64,000 nucleotides of DNA from Zanthoxylum bungeanum (lineage: Eukaryota > Streptophyta > Magnoliopsida > Sapindales > Rutaceae). Every line of letters begins with the position of its first letter. Within the stretch, counting starts at the first letter, position 1. The position numbers and the translations under genes were made by a program. The stretch spans positions 124,001 through 188,000 of the forward strand of contig SKCR01049633.1 of assembly GCA_019454045.1 (NCBI GenBank). The letters run 5' to 3'. Below are positions 47,815 to 60,270 of the stretch, one piece after another. The notes beneath the pieces are model-generated. The model was not told where the DNA came from and made no database searches. It saw only the letters and a list, made by a program, of their open reading frames with translations.

Positions 47815-49712
47815 ATAACTTGAATGAGGTTGAATTGATGTTGTGCATAATCAATTTCATGAAATTTGGTTGGATTCATTTTTCCCCAAATTTTGGGCAT
47901 GACAAATTTGGGTAAACTTGATTTTGAGCATGTTTAATGAAATTGGATGATTTAGAATGCTTGAATGTTGTTTAATTGATGATTGATTAGATCAATTTGA
48001 TGAAAAGTGTTTGGAACAATTTTTCCCCAATTTGCTTGTGATGGCCGAATTTGACAAGTGCCCTAATGTCTTGGTTTTTTGATTTTTTGTTCATTGGATG
48101 ACTTAGAAATCATTTAGGGATGTTGAATTTATGTTTGATTGGGTTCAATTGGATTGAATTTGATTTGGGCATATTTTTCCTCTTTGGCCGAGACACTTGA
48201 AGCATGTAATTGGGTTTGATTTTGATCAAATCATGTTGGACATGATTCATTGATGATAAGCATGATTAATTGGACAAATTTGATGTTTTGGAAAATTTGA
48301 TTTGGGTAATTAATAATGTTATGCACTTTGTTTGATTGAATTGTAAAATTGGATTTTGTAATTTAATTAAAATGGGCCTTAAAATTGGATTTGGGCTTTT
48401 TTAGTTGTTATTGGGTTTATTGGACTTTGTTGTACAAAGTTGGTTTATGCCAAAATTGGTTGGATCCAATTAGGCCCAAAACCGCTTCCAAAAAGCCCAA
48501 ATGCGACTAATGAACCTTTAAAGTTTAATTGGGCCTAATGGGCCAAAATTAATTCAAAGGCTTATGGGGTAAATCCCGGATTGGACTTTGGTTGCGGGTT
48601 TGACCCGAGTTGACCAAAAGTCCACGCCTCAAGAAATTAATTAAAAGCCCATTAGACTTTAATTAAATTAATATTGGATATTAATCGGGCTTTGAGACCC
48701 GTAGCGATTAAATTTGAAATTTAAGTCGTAAAGGTTTATTTTATAAAGTGTAATATTTAATTTGGAATTAAATAATGAATTAGAATTAAATGCGTATTAA
48801 ATTGGATTTAATTATGTAATTTAATTTAATTTGTAGAAATCGTACTTTGAGTACGTGTTCGCAATACGAGTTTGACTCAAACAAAATCAAATCTTTGTTT
48901 GAACATTGGATGATCACTAATTATCAAGATTAATTAATTTGATTGATTGATTGATAACATGCTTGTATGAATACATGGTTGTGATGTTTGAATAATGTAT
49001 ATCGGATGGATATTAGCCGGGTGGGGCGATTTTGGAAATTGTAATAAATTTGATTTATTAATTGGACCTGCGAGTCCAGCCTTATCTCCTATTTCTTTGT
49101 ATTCTATTCTCACCTATTCCCCTCAATGTAAATGAGGTTTCTTTAGAAGTGTAGTGTAACGGGTAGAAGAAATATTTGTGCTAGCGGGAGAGAGAAAGTG
49201 AGAGATTTGATCTAGGATCAATGTGTAAAATATCCATCCGCATATCATTATTATTTTACATATGCGCTTTATTATGTGTTTAGAATGCATGTTTAAGGGT
49301 GTATGATGATGAGACCTTAACAAAGATAATAAATTGGTAACCAATTTGCACGCGAAAAACCCTCGTTAAATATCAATCGTTTATTTTCCTTCCATTGAGT
49401 GATTATTACTAAAGATCCGAGATTGGCAGGGGTTGTTGGCCAAAGTCAAGCCCTTGTCCGTCAAAGATGTGTTTTAATCACGAGGCTTTGTTCCATATCG
49501 GTGTCGTGTCCAAGTTGTGGTTTGTTGGCCAAAGTCAAGACCACTTCTTGTCCATAGAAATTTATTACGAAGCTTCCATGTCAATGGGTCCGCGCTTGAC
49601 TGGGATCACTAGGTTTTTTGTGCCAAAGCCAAGGCCTAGTTGATTCAGAGGAAAGAGGTTAGGGTATACATTCGATGTATAGGCATATATAAGATATATG
49701 TTTGGGACTTGG
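47815..49712 (+). other. Element F leader, part 1
   Basis: It resumes about 255 bp into the leader relative to E (matching from about 40060). TGGGCC/TGGGCT boxes lie at 48370-48690, and TTGGCCAAAGTCAAG motifs near 49433, 49522 and 49617 (variant). No gene is seen. It is interrupted by element G at 49713. Confidence 0.8.
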
Positions 49713-52123
49713 TGAAGGGGTTATTTATGGGGTGAGTCCGGTAACGCAGCGGAAGCGGTGAAAATCCGATTTTCAGATTTCAAAACTTTTTCTCGGATAA
49801 ATTAAATAAACATATTTATTTAATATTCCAATAATCAAATTATGAAAATAAATTCAATAAAACAATTTTAAGTGAATTTATCGAAATACCCTTGCTTTGT
49901 ATTTTTGTCCGTTTTAGTCCGAAATTGATCCAATCAATTTTGAATGATTCTAAATCATTTCTAAGATGAACTTATGATGTTCAAAACATCAAAACACCAA
50001 AGCAACCAAAATCCCCAATTTTAGACTCCAAGGCCGAGAGCCTCACAAGGATGCACATTTGTGCACTTTGTCATTCCATGTCTCAAAACACATCTAAATG
50101 TAATCCAATGAACATGAAACTTTATATGTATCATATACACACATAAATACACAACATATATGAAAACCCCCAAATTTGGAATTAGTTAAGAACCCTAATT
50201 TTTCAATTTCCACAAATTGGACAAATTAGGCTAATTACATTAAATCAAATGTTTCAATCATCAATCTTTCATCCAATTCAAGTCTCAACACAATGAAACA
50301 ACTCAAGATCAAATCTAGGTCATTTAAGAGTGGGTCAACAACTCTAGAATAGCAACATGATTTCCAAAACCTTAAAAGAATGTTTACAACTACACTAGTT
50401 ACATACTTCCATCACCATACATGCTTTACAATTTCACCAAAGCTTCCATCAACAAAAACCACAAAGAACAAAGAAAGAAATAACCTAAAGATATCATATA
50501 TTGAAGCCTAGATCCTAAGGAACAATTTCCTTACTAATAGTAAGTTGGAAAAACTTACTAAAATCAAGCTTCCTTTGGATTTTCTTTCTTTCTCAAGCTT
50601 TCTTTAAGTTCCTTCAATGGTGTTTTGCTTTTGTGAAATGTGTATTAGGTTAAACTAAATGAAAAGCAAATGAAAACAATTTATACTTGTCAAATTTTAG
50701 CCTTGGCCGAAATTCACATGCATAAAATTCAAGTTTTTTATTTCAATTTTCATTTCAAATGCATTTGGTCAACTTGCATAAATATCTTATAAACTACTTT
50801 ATTAGATATTTATTTTGGTCAACAAATGCAACTAATGTCATTTACTTTAATTATCCTAATGTAAGATATTTATATTTTAATTAATTTAATCATTTAAAAA
50901 TAAATAATTAATTAATTAATCAAATACAAATATATTAAATATATGTATAATATTTACATTAAATATTAAAAACATATATTCATTTAGGAAATAAGTCAAA
51001 TAACTCATTTTGACTATTAATTAATGTGTATTTAAATTAATCAAGTATTAAATGTAAATACACAATAATTAAGCAAATGACTATCTAGTCTCTTTAGCAT
51101 GTATCTTGCGTTTAACCATTAAACGACTTTATAAATAATCAATATTATTTATAATGTTGCTCTAGTGCTCTACGAGTATGTTTCATTATTGAGACTCTCT
51201 AGGTTCAGGTATATCCGTCACGAAATCAAATTTCATGTCCATAATCTATCCACCCGTAGATTATGACGATCACGGATAATCTCGCTGAATCATACAGGTC
51301 GAGGTCATGGCAAATGTATAATTCCTCCGTAACAGGTATCCGGATAAATCCCAGAGATATAGATGTAAACGTCAAATCTCTATCGGGATTATCCAGTCGA
51401 CTATTCTATTAGCAATCTCAAAAAGAATGTTTAGAACTAGCTTCTAAACTTACCACGGGCCCATGGTCTTATCTGATTGCTAATCATATGGACTACCTAT
51501 GCTCTGGTACACAGAACTGACTGATCCTATCTTGATACACATAGGACACCCTGAGGATCTATCTACACCCAACGAACAGGCGGAGGTTTGATCTAAATAG
51601 ATCGGTGACGTGACTGCCATCTAAGTGTAGAAGATGTCTCATGTGCCCACAATGGCATCTCAAGTCTAAGAATCACAAGTGCTACTCAACCCAAGAAGAT
51701 TCTTATTGACGCTGGTGTACCATCCATTAAGAATCTTCGGTGAGTCGTTCAGTCTTTATCCACTATAAACACCTACACGTCTATACTAGTCTCCAAGACT
51801 TATGGTTCATTGAGAAACCATTGGAATCATATATTCCAGTATACGACATGTACTGGTCTCAACGGGTTTACTACACTGACCAAGTAGTGTAAACCTTGAC
51901 CAGGAACTGTCTGAGAATAACAACGTCATGATACGACTCAATGTCCGTTGCGACGCTTTTGCAACTGTATCATGACTAATCATTCTAGGGTCATTACGTC
52001 TTTACCATAAAAGATTAGATTATATTATAGAAACTGCATATATTATTACTGATAATAACATTTTACAGAAGTATTTAACAAAAATACAACCGGGAATTGG
52101 CGCTCTGAGCACCAACCCCTACA
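49713..52123 (-). mobile_element. Element G 3' LTR
   Basis: It runs from TGAAGGGG (plus strand) to ...CCAACCCCTACA. It holds an AT-rich middle with ATTAATTAATTAATC near 50930 and a GC-richer end. No genes are seen. Confidence 0.93.
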
Positions 52124-52139
52124 AAATCTACCACTTGCT

Positions 52140-53620
52140 CTAGTGCCAATATCGATTGTATCTAATACCCATCGACTCCACGTGTTTATCAAACAACTTC
52201 GGAGGTATGGCCTTCGTCAGCGGGTCTGCTACGTTGTCTTCACTCGGTACCTTGCACACGACAATATCCCCTCGCGACACGATCTCTCGAATGATGTGGT
52301 ACTTGCGTTCCACATGCTTCGACTTCTGATGCGCCCTCGGTTCCTTTGCTTGCGCAATGGCTCCAATATTATCATAGTATAACGGAATCGCATTCTCGAT
52401 ACTTGGGACAACTCCCAATTCTGTGATAAAATTCTTTATCCACACAACCTCCTTTGCGGCTTCAGAAGCTGCAATATATTCCGCCTCAGTGGTGGAATCA
52501 GCTGTAGATCCCAATTTGGAACTCTTCCAACAAACTGCACCTCCGTTAAGGGTAAAGACAAATCCATATGTAGACTTTCTATCATCGGGATCCGATTGAA
52601 AATCGGAGTCTGTATACCCATTAACCTGCAGTTCATTTCCTCCATATATTATCAACTTATCCTTAGTACCTTTAAGATACTTTAGGATATGTTTAATGGC
52701 CATCCAATGGTCATTACCTGGATTGGACTGATATCTGCTAGTTACGCTAACAGCGAAACTAATATCAGGCCTCGTACATAATATGGCATACATTATGCTA
52801 CCCAAACACGAAGCATAAGGTTGGTTAGACATTCTAACCTTCTCATCTTCTGTTTGTGGACACATCTTCTTAGAAAGATGAATCCCATGTCTGAACGGTA
52901 TGTTTGCTGTCTTACAGTTACCAAAACTGTACCGTTCCAAGATCTTATCTATGTACGTTGATTGGGATAACCCAATCAGCCTCCTTTGTCTATCTCGATA
53001 GAGTTTTATCCCTAAAACATAGGAAGCTTCTCCCAGGTCCTTCATGGAGAAATTCTTACAGAGATATGCTTTAACGCTTTGTAACATACCTAAATCATTC
53101 CCAATGATTAGGATGTCATCAACATATAGGACTAAAAATACGACCATGCTCCCACTGGCCTTCTGATACACACAGGATTCTTCCGAATTCTTGAGAAAAC
53201 CAGACGATCTAATAATCTCATCGAATCGAAGATTCCAACTTCGTGAAGCTTGTTTAAGTCCATAAATGGACTTCTTAAGCTTACATACCATACCCGAGGT
53301 TTCGCTGGATGTGAAACCTTCCGGCTGTTCCATATAGATTTCTTCATCAAGAAATCCATTTAGAAAAGCCGTTTTGACATCCATTTGCCAAATCTCGTAG
53401 TCATGATACGCAGCTATAGAAAGCAAAATCCGGATAGACTTAAGCATTGCTACCGGCGAAAAAGTTTCATCGTAGTCGACGCCAGGTCGCTGCGTGTAAC
53501 CTTTTGCTTCCAGTCGGGCCTTGTAAGTTTCAACCTTACCGTCAGGCCCGCGCTTCCTCTTGTAAACCCATTACAACCGATAGGAACAATTCCTTCGGGA
53601 AGCGGAATCAAGTCCAAACT
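52140..53620 (-). pseudogene. Element G RT and RNase H
   Basis: From the stop at 52140 the frame is open to 53447 and can be followed without a start codon to about 53540, with one shift near 53565 and a stop near 53615. RT motifs in order are VDYDETFSPVAMLKSIR, WQMDVKTAFLNG, EEIYMEQPEGF, SIYGLKQASRSWN and LVLYVDDILIIGND (catalytic YVDD intact). RNase H follows with GYTDSDFQSDPDDRKST, TEAEYIAASEAAKE, YYDN, KHVERKYH and ADPLTK. Both domains look complete in catalytic residues. This is the best coding sequence in the window. Breaks upstream are single-base losses in homopolymers. Confidence 0.95.
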
Positions 53621-54264
53621 TGATTTTCATGCATTGAGTCTATCTCGGATTTCATGGCACTTTGCCATTTCACGGAGTCGATGTCCAACATCGATTCTCT
53701 ATAGGTGAAAGGATCTGTCTCTTCAACTAAGAGAACATCCAGACTCTTTTCTTGTATCAAATACAAGCGTTCAGGAGGTCTAGATACCTTTCCGACCTCC
53801 GGACGGAGTGTGTGTGTTGAAGGTCCTTCATCTACTTGAACTTCAGGTTCCTCCGTTGGTTCGTTGTTTTCAGGTTGGACTTCATCAAGCTCAATCTGTC
53901 TATGATCACCACCTTCTGACAAAAATTCTACTTCTAGAAATTTTACGAAGCGAGCTACGAACACATTTCGATGCTCGGTATCATAGAACAGATATCCCCT
54001 CGTGTTCGAGGGATATCCACAAAACCTAAACTTTTGCCCTCGAGGCGAAAGCTTACTTTGCTGAGTTACCCTGACATAGGCAGGACAACCCCAAACCTTA
54101 ATATAATTAAGATTCGGTCTCCTACCGAACCATATCTGATACGGTGTCGTAGGAACAGCCTTTGAAGGAATCTTATTCAAAAGATGTGCGGCTGTTAAGA
54201 GACAGTAACCCCATAAGTAATAGGGCAAATCTGTGAAACTCAACATCGATCGGACCATATCCAA
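53608..54264 (-). pseudogene. Element G integrase C-terminus to RT start
   Basis: It is open for 218 codons. It carries the copia integrase C-terminal features YYLWGYCLLTAAHLLNKIPSK, TPYQIWFGRRPNLNYIKVWGCPAYV and GQKFRFCGYPSNTRGYLFYD, followed by an acidic linker and the RT entry WQSAMKSEIDSMHENQVW. It is joined in other frames to the integrase core upstream and RT downstream. It is part of one polyprotein, not a separate gene. Confidence 0.92.
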
Positions 54265-54800
54265 TAAAGTCCGATTTCCTCTTCAGATACTCCATTGTGC
54301 TGTGGCGTACCTGGAGGAGTATATTGAGCGAGAATCTCATTCTCCTTCATATAATCCATGAACTCACCACTCATATATTCGCCGCCTCGATCTGATCGAA
54401 GGCATTTAATATATTTACCAGTCTGTTTTTCTACTTCATTACGGAGCTCTTTGAACTTTTCAAAGGTTTTCGATTTATGTCGCATCAAATAGACATAACC
54501 GTACCGTGACAGATCATCGGTAAAGGTAACGAAGTATGAATAACCACTGTGAGCAGTTTGACTTAGTGGACCACATACATCAGAATGTACGAGTTCCAGT
54601 AAGTTAACGGCACGGTGTCCAACACCAGAAAATGGGGCCTTGGTCATTTTACCCTGAATACAGGATTCACAAGTTGGATAGGATTCAATGGTGAGATCTG
54701 GTATCAAACCATTCCTAACCAACTGGGTAAGGCGTTTAACGCCAATGTGACCAAGTCTCATATGCCAAGTTCAGTATTATTAATTACAGGTAATCTACGT
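54240..54800 (-). pseudogene. Element G integrase core
   Basis: It includes the zinc-binding HHCC region (WHMRLGH...CESCIQGK) and the DDE core: LVHSDVCGP (first Asp), SRYGYVYLM, LRSDRGGEY (second Asp), TPPGTPQHNGVSE (Glu). All three catalytic residues are visible. A shift near 54283 moves the frame to the next segment. Its role would be cDNA insertion. Confidence 0.93.
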
Positions 54801-55260
54801 TTATTAACTCCAGTATTTAATATATCTTTTGAAGTTTGCAATGTATATGAATGACCATGCTGGTTTGGACAACTAAGGATCTGAATATTATTTTTATCAT
54901 ATAAATACAAAGAACTATTCTTAAATTAATACAATAGCCTTTTGTATCCAATACAAAAAGTGATATAATATTAGCGACACATCCCGGTACAAAATGACAG
55001 TCATATAACAAAAGTGTCCCATTCGGCAATGAGATCTCGCATACTACCACTGCAACTGCATCCAAAGAGTCTCCACTCCCGAACCGCAACTGCATCTCCC
55101 CTGGCTTCAGCCTCCTACTTTCCTTCAGCACCTGCAACGAATTGCAAATGTGAATGGGACAAGCAGAATCTAAAATCCAGCTGGATGTAACGGCTTCACA
55201 AGCCAAAGATAAATCAATAACTGGAAAAATAAAAGTACCTGATGTAGATGCTCTGTCTCT
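54801..55260 (-). pseudogene. Element G protease
   Basis: The frame 54817-55326 carries the protease after a short stretch that overlaps Gag in another frame. The active-site region reads WILDSACPIHICN near 55145-55185, followed by QLRFGSGDSLDAVAVV and NGTLLLYDCHFVPG. Copia proteases usually have D-T/S-G; here the Gly is Ala. The change may be real inactivation or a base error. Confidence 0.85.
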
Positions 55261-56086
55261 CTCAGCTGGGCAATGTAATCTGGACAGTTCCTCTTCCAGT
55301 GCCCGACCTTGCCGCAGTGGTGGCATTTGTCTTCAGCAGCCCTTTTGGGCTTGGCTATCTTCGCCTGCTGTGGAGGACCGAAGGCCTTCTTCTTCTTCCC
55401 TTTCTTCTTCTTTCCCTTGGACATTCCTTGGGAAGAAGCAGACAGAGAAGTAGATCTAGGTGGGTGAGTCGGAACTCCCTTCTTCAGATCCTCTTCTGCC
55501 GTGAGCAACATCCTATGTAGCTCCTGGTAGGTGCAGACTGTCCCGTGCATGTTGAAGTACATCACAAACTGGCGGAATGAAGCTGGCAGAGAACCAAGAA
55601 TGACACTCCTACCGAGAATGTCATTGAGGATGAGATTATGTTGCCTCAATTGATCGATCAAATCGATCATTTGAAGAACATGTGGGCTAACACTTTGCCC
55701 CTCATCCAGACGCGCATAGAACAGTTCCATGGCGACCTTGTGAACAATAACCTGTTCCTCGTCTCGAACGATTGTCTTAATCGCGTTATCATACTATAGG
55801 AATCTGATGTTCCATAGTATTTTGCTTGAGTTTCGGAGAGAGCGAACTAAGGATGTATGATTTAACCCTTAAATCATCATTCTTCCAAGCTTCAAAAACT
55901 TGGCGTTCCTCCTCTGAAGCATCCTCACCCACTGCAGGGGTAAAGGACCCTCAAGAACATAACCAAACTTTTCGGAATCGAGGACAATTCTCAAATCCAA
56001 TTCCCAGTCTGTAAAGTTCTCTCAGCGCCTTTTAGTTTGTTCGCATCTAACATACGCGCAAACTGGTTTGTGGATTGACCCGCCAT
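55170..56086 (-). pseudogene. Element G gag
   Basis: The start codon at 56084-56086 (MAGQSTNQFARM) is the first after the leader. A shift near 56018-56024 leads into a UBN2-like segment (NFTDWELDLRIVLDSEKFGYVL), a second lies near 55935 and a third near 55735. The long run 55170-55730 holds ELFYARLDEGQSVSPHV and LIDQLRQHNLILNDILG. A Lys-rich basic tract and the knuckle CHHCGKVGHWKRNC (complete CCHC, about 55278-55319) follow. About 300 residues in total, a normal size for copia Gag. Confidence 0.92.
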
Positions 56087-56827
56087 CGCAAATCTATCAT
56101 ATAGATCACGAAAAATGGTTAGCAGAAATTAAGCAGTTTCATAATATCAAAAGCATAAACTAGATCATGGATTTTTAATCTAATATGCCCCTCCCACTAA
56201 ATCATGCAATACTGTAATCCCAAAACAGAATACAAATATTTAATAATTAAATTAAATATAAATAGTGAAAGGTGGATCCCGTGAATATATTTCAGCTCAC
56301 AGCAGAGGCACGGTCTCGCCTACGTATATTCATCAGGTAGACAACTCATTTGTCAATCACTCAAAAGTGACTCCTAAGTATCCGGTCCTGGCCGTTTCTC
56401 GTTGTCGCTGCGAAGGCAGGCCCACAAGGAGACGTACCAAGGTAATACTCGTCAATGATAAACTCAAGTTACTTACGTAATCTTGACAGCTAGGGCACGT
56501 TCAGAATTCCGCTTTTACTTGAATTTATCTAGTATCAGATATACATCCGTATAAATAAATCTTTATCGGCTACACCCTCACAGTAGAGGCACGGTCTCGG
56601 ATGTAGTCACAAAGAAGTATTCATAAACCGTATTGACAAGACGGACCATATAACATGCATCAAATACAAATTACATTTAAACCTTATTATTAGGGATTTT
56701 CCGCTAAGTGTCATACACCCTAAATCTAACCAGTTAGATCCTAATAAGCATGCACAAAGTCAAGAAAACATGATTAAACATTGATTCAATAAAGGCTAAT
56801 CATATTAGGTGGCCTAGAATCAGACTC
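56087..56827 (-). other. Element G leader
   Basis: A 741-bp leader between gag and PBS. The 13-base string AGGCACGGTCTCG occurs twice, at about 56307-56319 and 56588-56600, each inside a longer similar block (AGAGGCACGGTCTCG). No gene is seen; the plus-strand frame 56265-56480 is antisense chance. Confidence 0.75.
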
Positions 56828-56839
56828 GCTCTGATACCA
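56828..56839 (-). other. Element G primer-binding site
   Basis: The minus strand reads TGGTATCAGAGC three bases from the LTR, a perfect initiator-Met tRNA match. Confidence 0.93.
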
Positions 56840-56842
56840 TTT

Positions 56843-59242
56843 TGAAGGGGTTATTTAGGGGGTGAATCCGGTAACGCAGCGGAAGCGGTGAAAATCCGAT
56901 TTTCAGATTTCAAAACTTTTTCTCGGATAAATTAAATAAAACATATATTTAATATTCCAATAATCAAATTATGAAAATAAATTCAATAAAACATTTTAAG
57001 TGAATTTACCGAAATACCCTTGCTTTGTATTTTTGTCCGTTTTAGTCCGAAATTGATCCAATCAATTTTGAATGATTCTAAATCATTTCTAAGATGAACT
57101 TATGATGTTCAAAACATCAAAACACCAAAGCAACCAAAATCCCCCAATTTTAGACTCCAAGGCCGAGAGCCTCACAAGGATGCACATTTGTGCACTTTGT
57201 CATTCCATGTCTCAAAACACATCTAAATGTAATCCAATGAACATGAAACTTTATATGTATCATATACACACATAAATACACAACATATATGAAAACCCCC
57301 AAATTGGAATTAGTTAAGAACACTAATTTTTCAATTTCCACAAATTGGACAAATTAGGCTAATTACATTAAATCAAATGTTTCAATCATCAATCTTTCAT
57401 CCAATTCAAGTCTCAACACAATGAAACAACTCAAGATCAAATCTAGGTCATTAAGAGTGGGTCAACAACTCTAGAATAGCAACATGGTTTCCAAAACCTT
57501 AAAAGAATGTTTACAACTACACTAGTTACATACTTCCATCATCAAACATGCTTACAATTTCACCAAAGCTTCCATCAACAAAAACCACAAAGAAAAAAAG
57601 AAATAAATAACCTAAGATATCATATATTGAAGCCTAGATCCTAAGGAACAATTCCTTACTAATAGTAAGTTGGAAAAAACTTACTAAAATCAAGCTTCCT
57701 TTGGATTTTCTTTCTTCTCAAGCTTTTTTAAGTTCCTTCAATGGTGTTTTGCTTTTGTGAAATGTGTATTAGGTTAAACTAAATGAAAAGCAAATGAAAA
57801 AAATTTATACTTGTCAAATTTTAGCCTTGGCCGAAATTCACATGCAAAAATTCAAGTTTTTTATTTCAATTTTCATTTCAAATGCATTTGGTCAACTTGC
57901 ATAAATATCTTATAAACTACTTTAGATATTTATTTGGGTCAACAAATGCAACTAATGTCATTTACTTTAATTATCCTAATGTAAGATATTTATATTTTAA
58001 TTAATTAATCATTTAACAATTAAATAATTAATTAATTAATCAAATACAAATATATTAAATATATGTATAATATTTACATTAAATATTAAAAACATATATT
58101 CATTTAGGAAATAAGTCAAATAACTCATTTTGACTATTAATTAATGTGTATTTAAATTAATCAAGTATTAAATGTAAATACACAATAATTAAGCAAATGA
58201 CTATCTAGTCTCTTTAGCATGTATCTTGCGTTTAACCATTAACGACTTTATAAATAATCAATATTATTTATTAATGTTGCTCTAGTGCTCTACGAGTATG
58301 TTTCATTATTGAGACTCTCTAGGTTCAGGTATATCCGTCACGAAATCAAATTTCATGTCCATAATCTATCCACCCGTAGATTATGACGATCACAGATAAT
58401 CTCGCTGAATCATACAGGTCGAGGTCATGGCAAATGTATAATTCCTCCGTCACAGGTATCCGGATAAATCCCAGAGATATAGATGTAAACGTCAAATCTC
58501 TATCGGGATTATCTAGTCGACTATTCTATTAGCAATCTCAAAAAGAATGTTTAGAACTAGCTTCTAAACTTACCACGGGCCCATGGTTTTATCTGATTGC
58601 TAATCATATGGACTACCTATGCTCTGGTACACAGAACTGACGTATCCTATCTTGATACACATAGGACACCCTGAGGATCTATCTACACCCAACGAACAGG
58701 CGGAGGTCTGATCTAAATAGATCGGTGACGTGACTGCCATCTAAGTGTAGAAGATGTCTCATGTGCCCACAATGGCATCTCAAGTCTAAGAATCACAAGT
58801 GCTACTCAACCCAAGAAGATTCTTATTGACGCTGGTGTACCATCCATTAAGAATCTTCGGTGAGTCGTTCAGTGTATCCACTATAACACCTACACGTCTA
58901 TACTAGTCTCCAAGACTTATGGTTCATTGAGAAACCATTGGAATCATATATTCCAGTATACGACATGTACTGGTCTCAACGGGTTTACTACACTGACCAA
59001 GTAGTGTAAACCTTGACCAGGAACTGTCTGAGAATGACAACGTCATGATACGACTCAATGTCCGTTGCGACGCTTTTGCAACTGTATCATGACTAATCAT
59101 TCTAGGGTCATTACGTCTTTACCATATAAAAGATTAGATTATATTATAGAAACTGCATATATTATTACTGATAATAACGTTTTACAGAAGTATTTAACAA
59201 AAATACAACCGGGAATTGGCGCTCTGAGCACCAACCCCTACA
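56843..59242 (-). mobile_element. Element G 5' LTR
   Basis: A 2400-bp LTR that is nearly the same as 49713-52123. A TATA-like box is at 57802-57809. Confidence 0.94.
57802..57809 (-). promoter_or_regulatory. Likely TATA box of element G 5' LTR
   Basis: The minus strand reads GACAAGTATAAATTT. It lies about 960 bp from the LTR's inner end, which would give an unusually long R-U5, so it may not be the true promoter. Confidence 0.35.
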
Positions 59243-59790
59243 CTTGGATGTCCACCTACTGGATCTAGGAGTTGGATGAGATCTAATTGATCTTCGAGAT
59301 CTACCTAGTTAATTATCATACAATTTGTTGGCCAAAGTCAAGATTGTGTGATATTTAACGGGATCCTAGCCCACTAGGAAACACGGTTTCCCGAGTACTC
59401 GACAGAGGGTTAGAGGCTCGACGAAAAATAGTGGGAGGCAAGAATTGAATTTGCAATACTCGTTCAATTACTCGCCATACGCGCTCATTTAAATTATTTC
59501 GTCATTAGATTAAATGTTAGTGGGACTAATATTTAAATTGTTGTTTTAATAAACAGTTGGACTGTATTATACTTGATTATATATAATTGGATTATATTAA
59601 TCAATATATTTGAATTAATTAATTTCAGTTTACAGTTGATTTTATAATTGGATTATAGTAATCAATGTAATTGAGGTTAATTAATTTGGATTATATTTGA
59701 TTTATAGTTTGACTATTATAATCATTATAATATATATAGTACCACTAATCGTTGATTAAATAGTTGGACTATTGTAATCAAGATAAAATT
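59243..59790 (+). other. Element F leader, part 2
   Basis: It resumes F after G with the duplicated CTTGG. It holds the fourth TTGTTGGCCAAAGTCAAG motif near 59325, a G-rich GTGGGAGGCAAG stretch near 59430 and the pre-gag palindromes (59500-59790). Confidence 0.8.
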
Positions 59791-60270
59791 GAAAAGTTGG
59801 ATGTTTAAAATATAATCTGGGATTAAAATATTTTAAATGATTTAATTTTCAAATTGGGAATAAATAATAGGTTACTTTATTTGATAAAATAACTTATTAT
59901 ACCTTAAGCCTAAAATTAAGCAAAATAAGTAGAGCATAAAATCTTTGGAAGATTTATGTGATGATGACTTTAATGCTTAATTTAATATACTTGTCATAAA
60001 TCTAATTTTAGATTTAAGAAGTATTAAAATTGCAATTTATAATTCTTGGAGAATTAATTGACTGTTCATATAAAGTCAAAGTTTGCAATTGGGCATGTAG
60101 CACGAGGTGCACATCGTTTCAATATTCTAAAAACCCAAGGCTTGGCCTAAGGTTTTTGAAATATTGAAAAGGATAATTGACATATCCCAAAATGACTACC
60201 ATTTGGATATGGCAGACACGAAGGAATTAAAGAAAGGGCAAGGCTCTTACTTTAAAAATGTTTGTCTTAG
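59791..60270 (+). pseudogene. Element F gag remnant without zinc knuckle
   Basis: It aligns with E's 42491-42990. The knuckle deletion lies near 60190 (ATCCCAAAATGACTACC). No long frame. Confidence 0.76.

Larger units (their letters stand above)
49713..59242 (-). mobile_element. Element G, complete copia element with TSD CTTGG
   Basis: A 9530-bp minus-strand insertion. The 5' LTR is 56843-59242 (2400 bp) and the 3' LTR 49713-52123 (2411 bp), TGTAGGGG...CCCCTTCA. Perfect CTTGG duplications lie at 49708-49712 and 59243-59247. It contains PBS, gag, PR, IN, RT and RNase H in copia order. The LTRs differ mainly by 1-2-base indels in homopolymers. It is a different family from A-F; the long LTR and RT type would fit the Tork/Angela/TAR group, but that is not tested. 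Confidence 0.96.

Noticed and set aside
52143..55520. Several plus-strand frames of 60-107 residues
   Set aside because: They are shadows of element G's minus-strand gag-pol.
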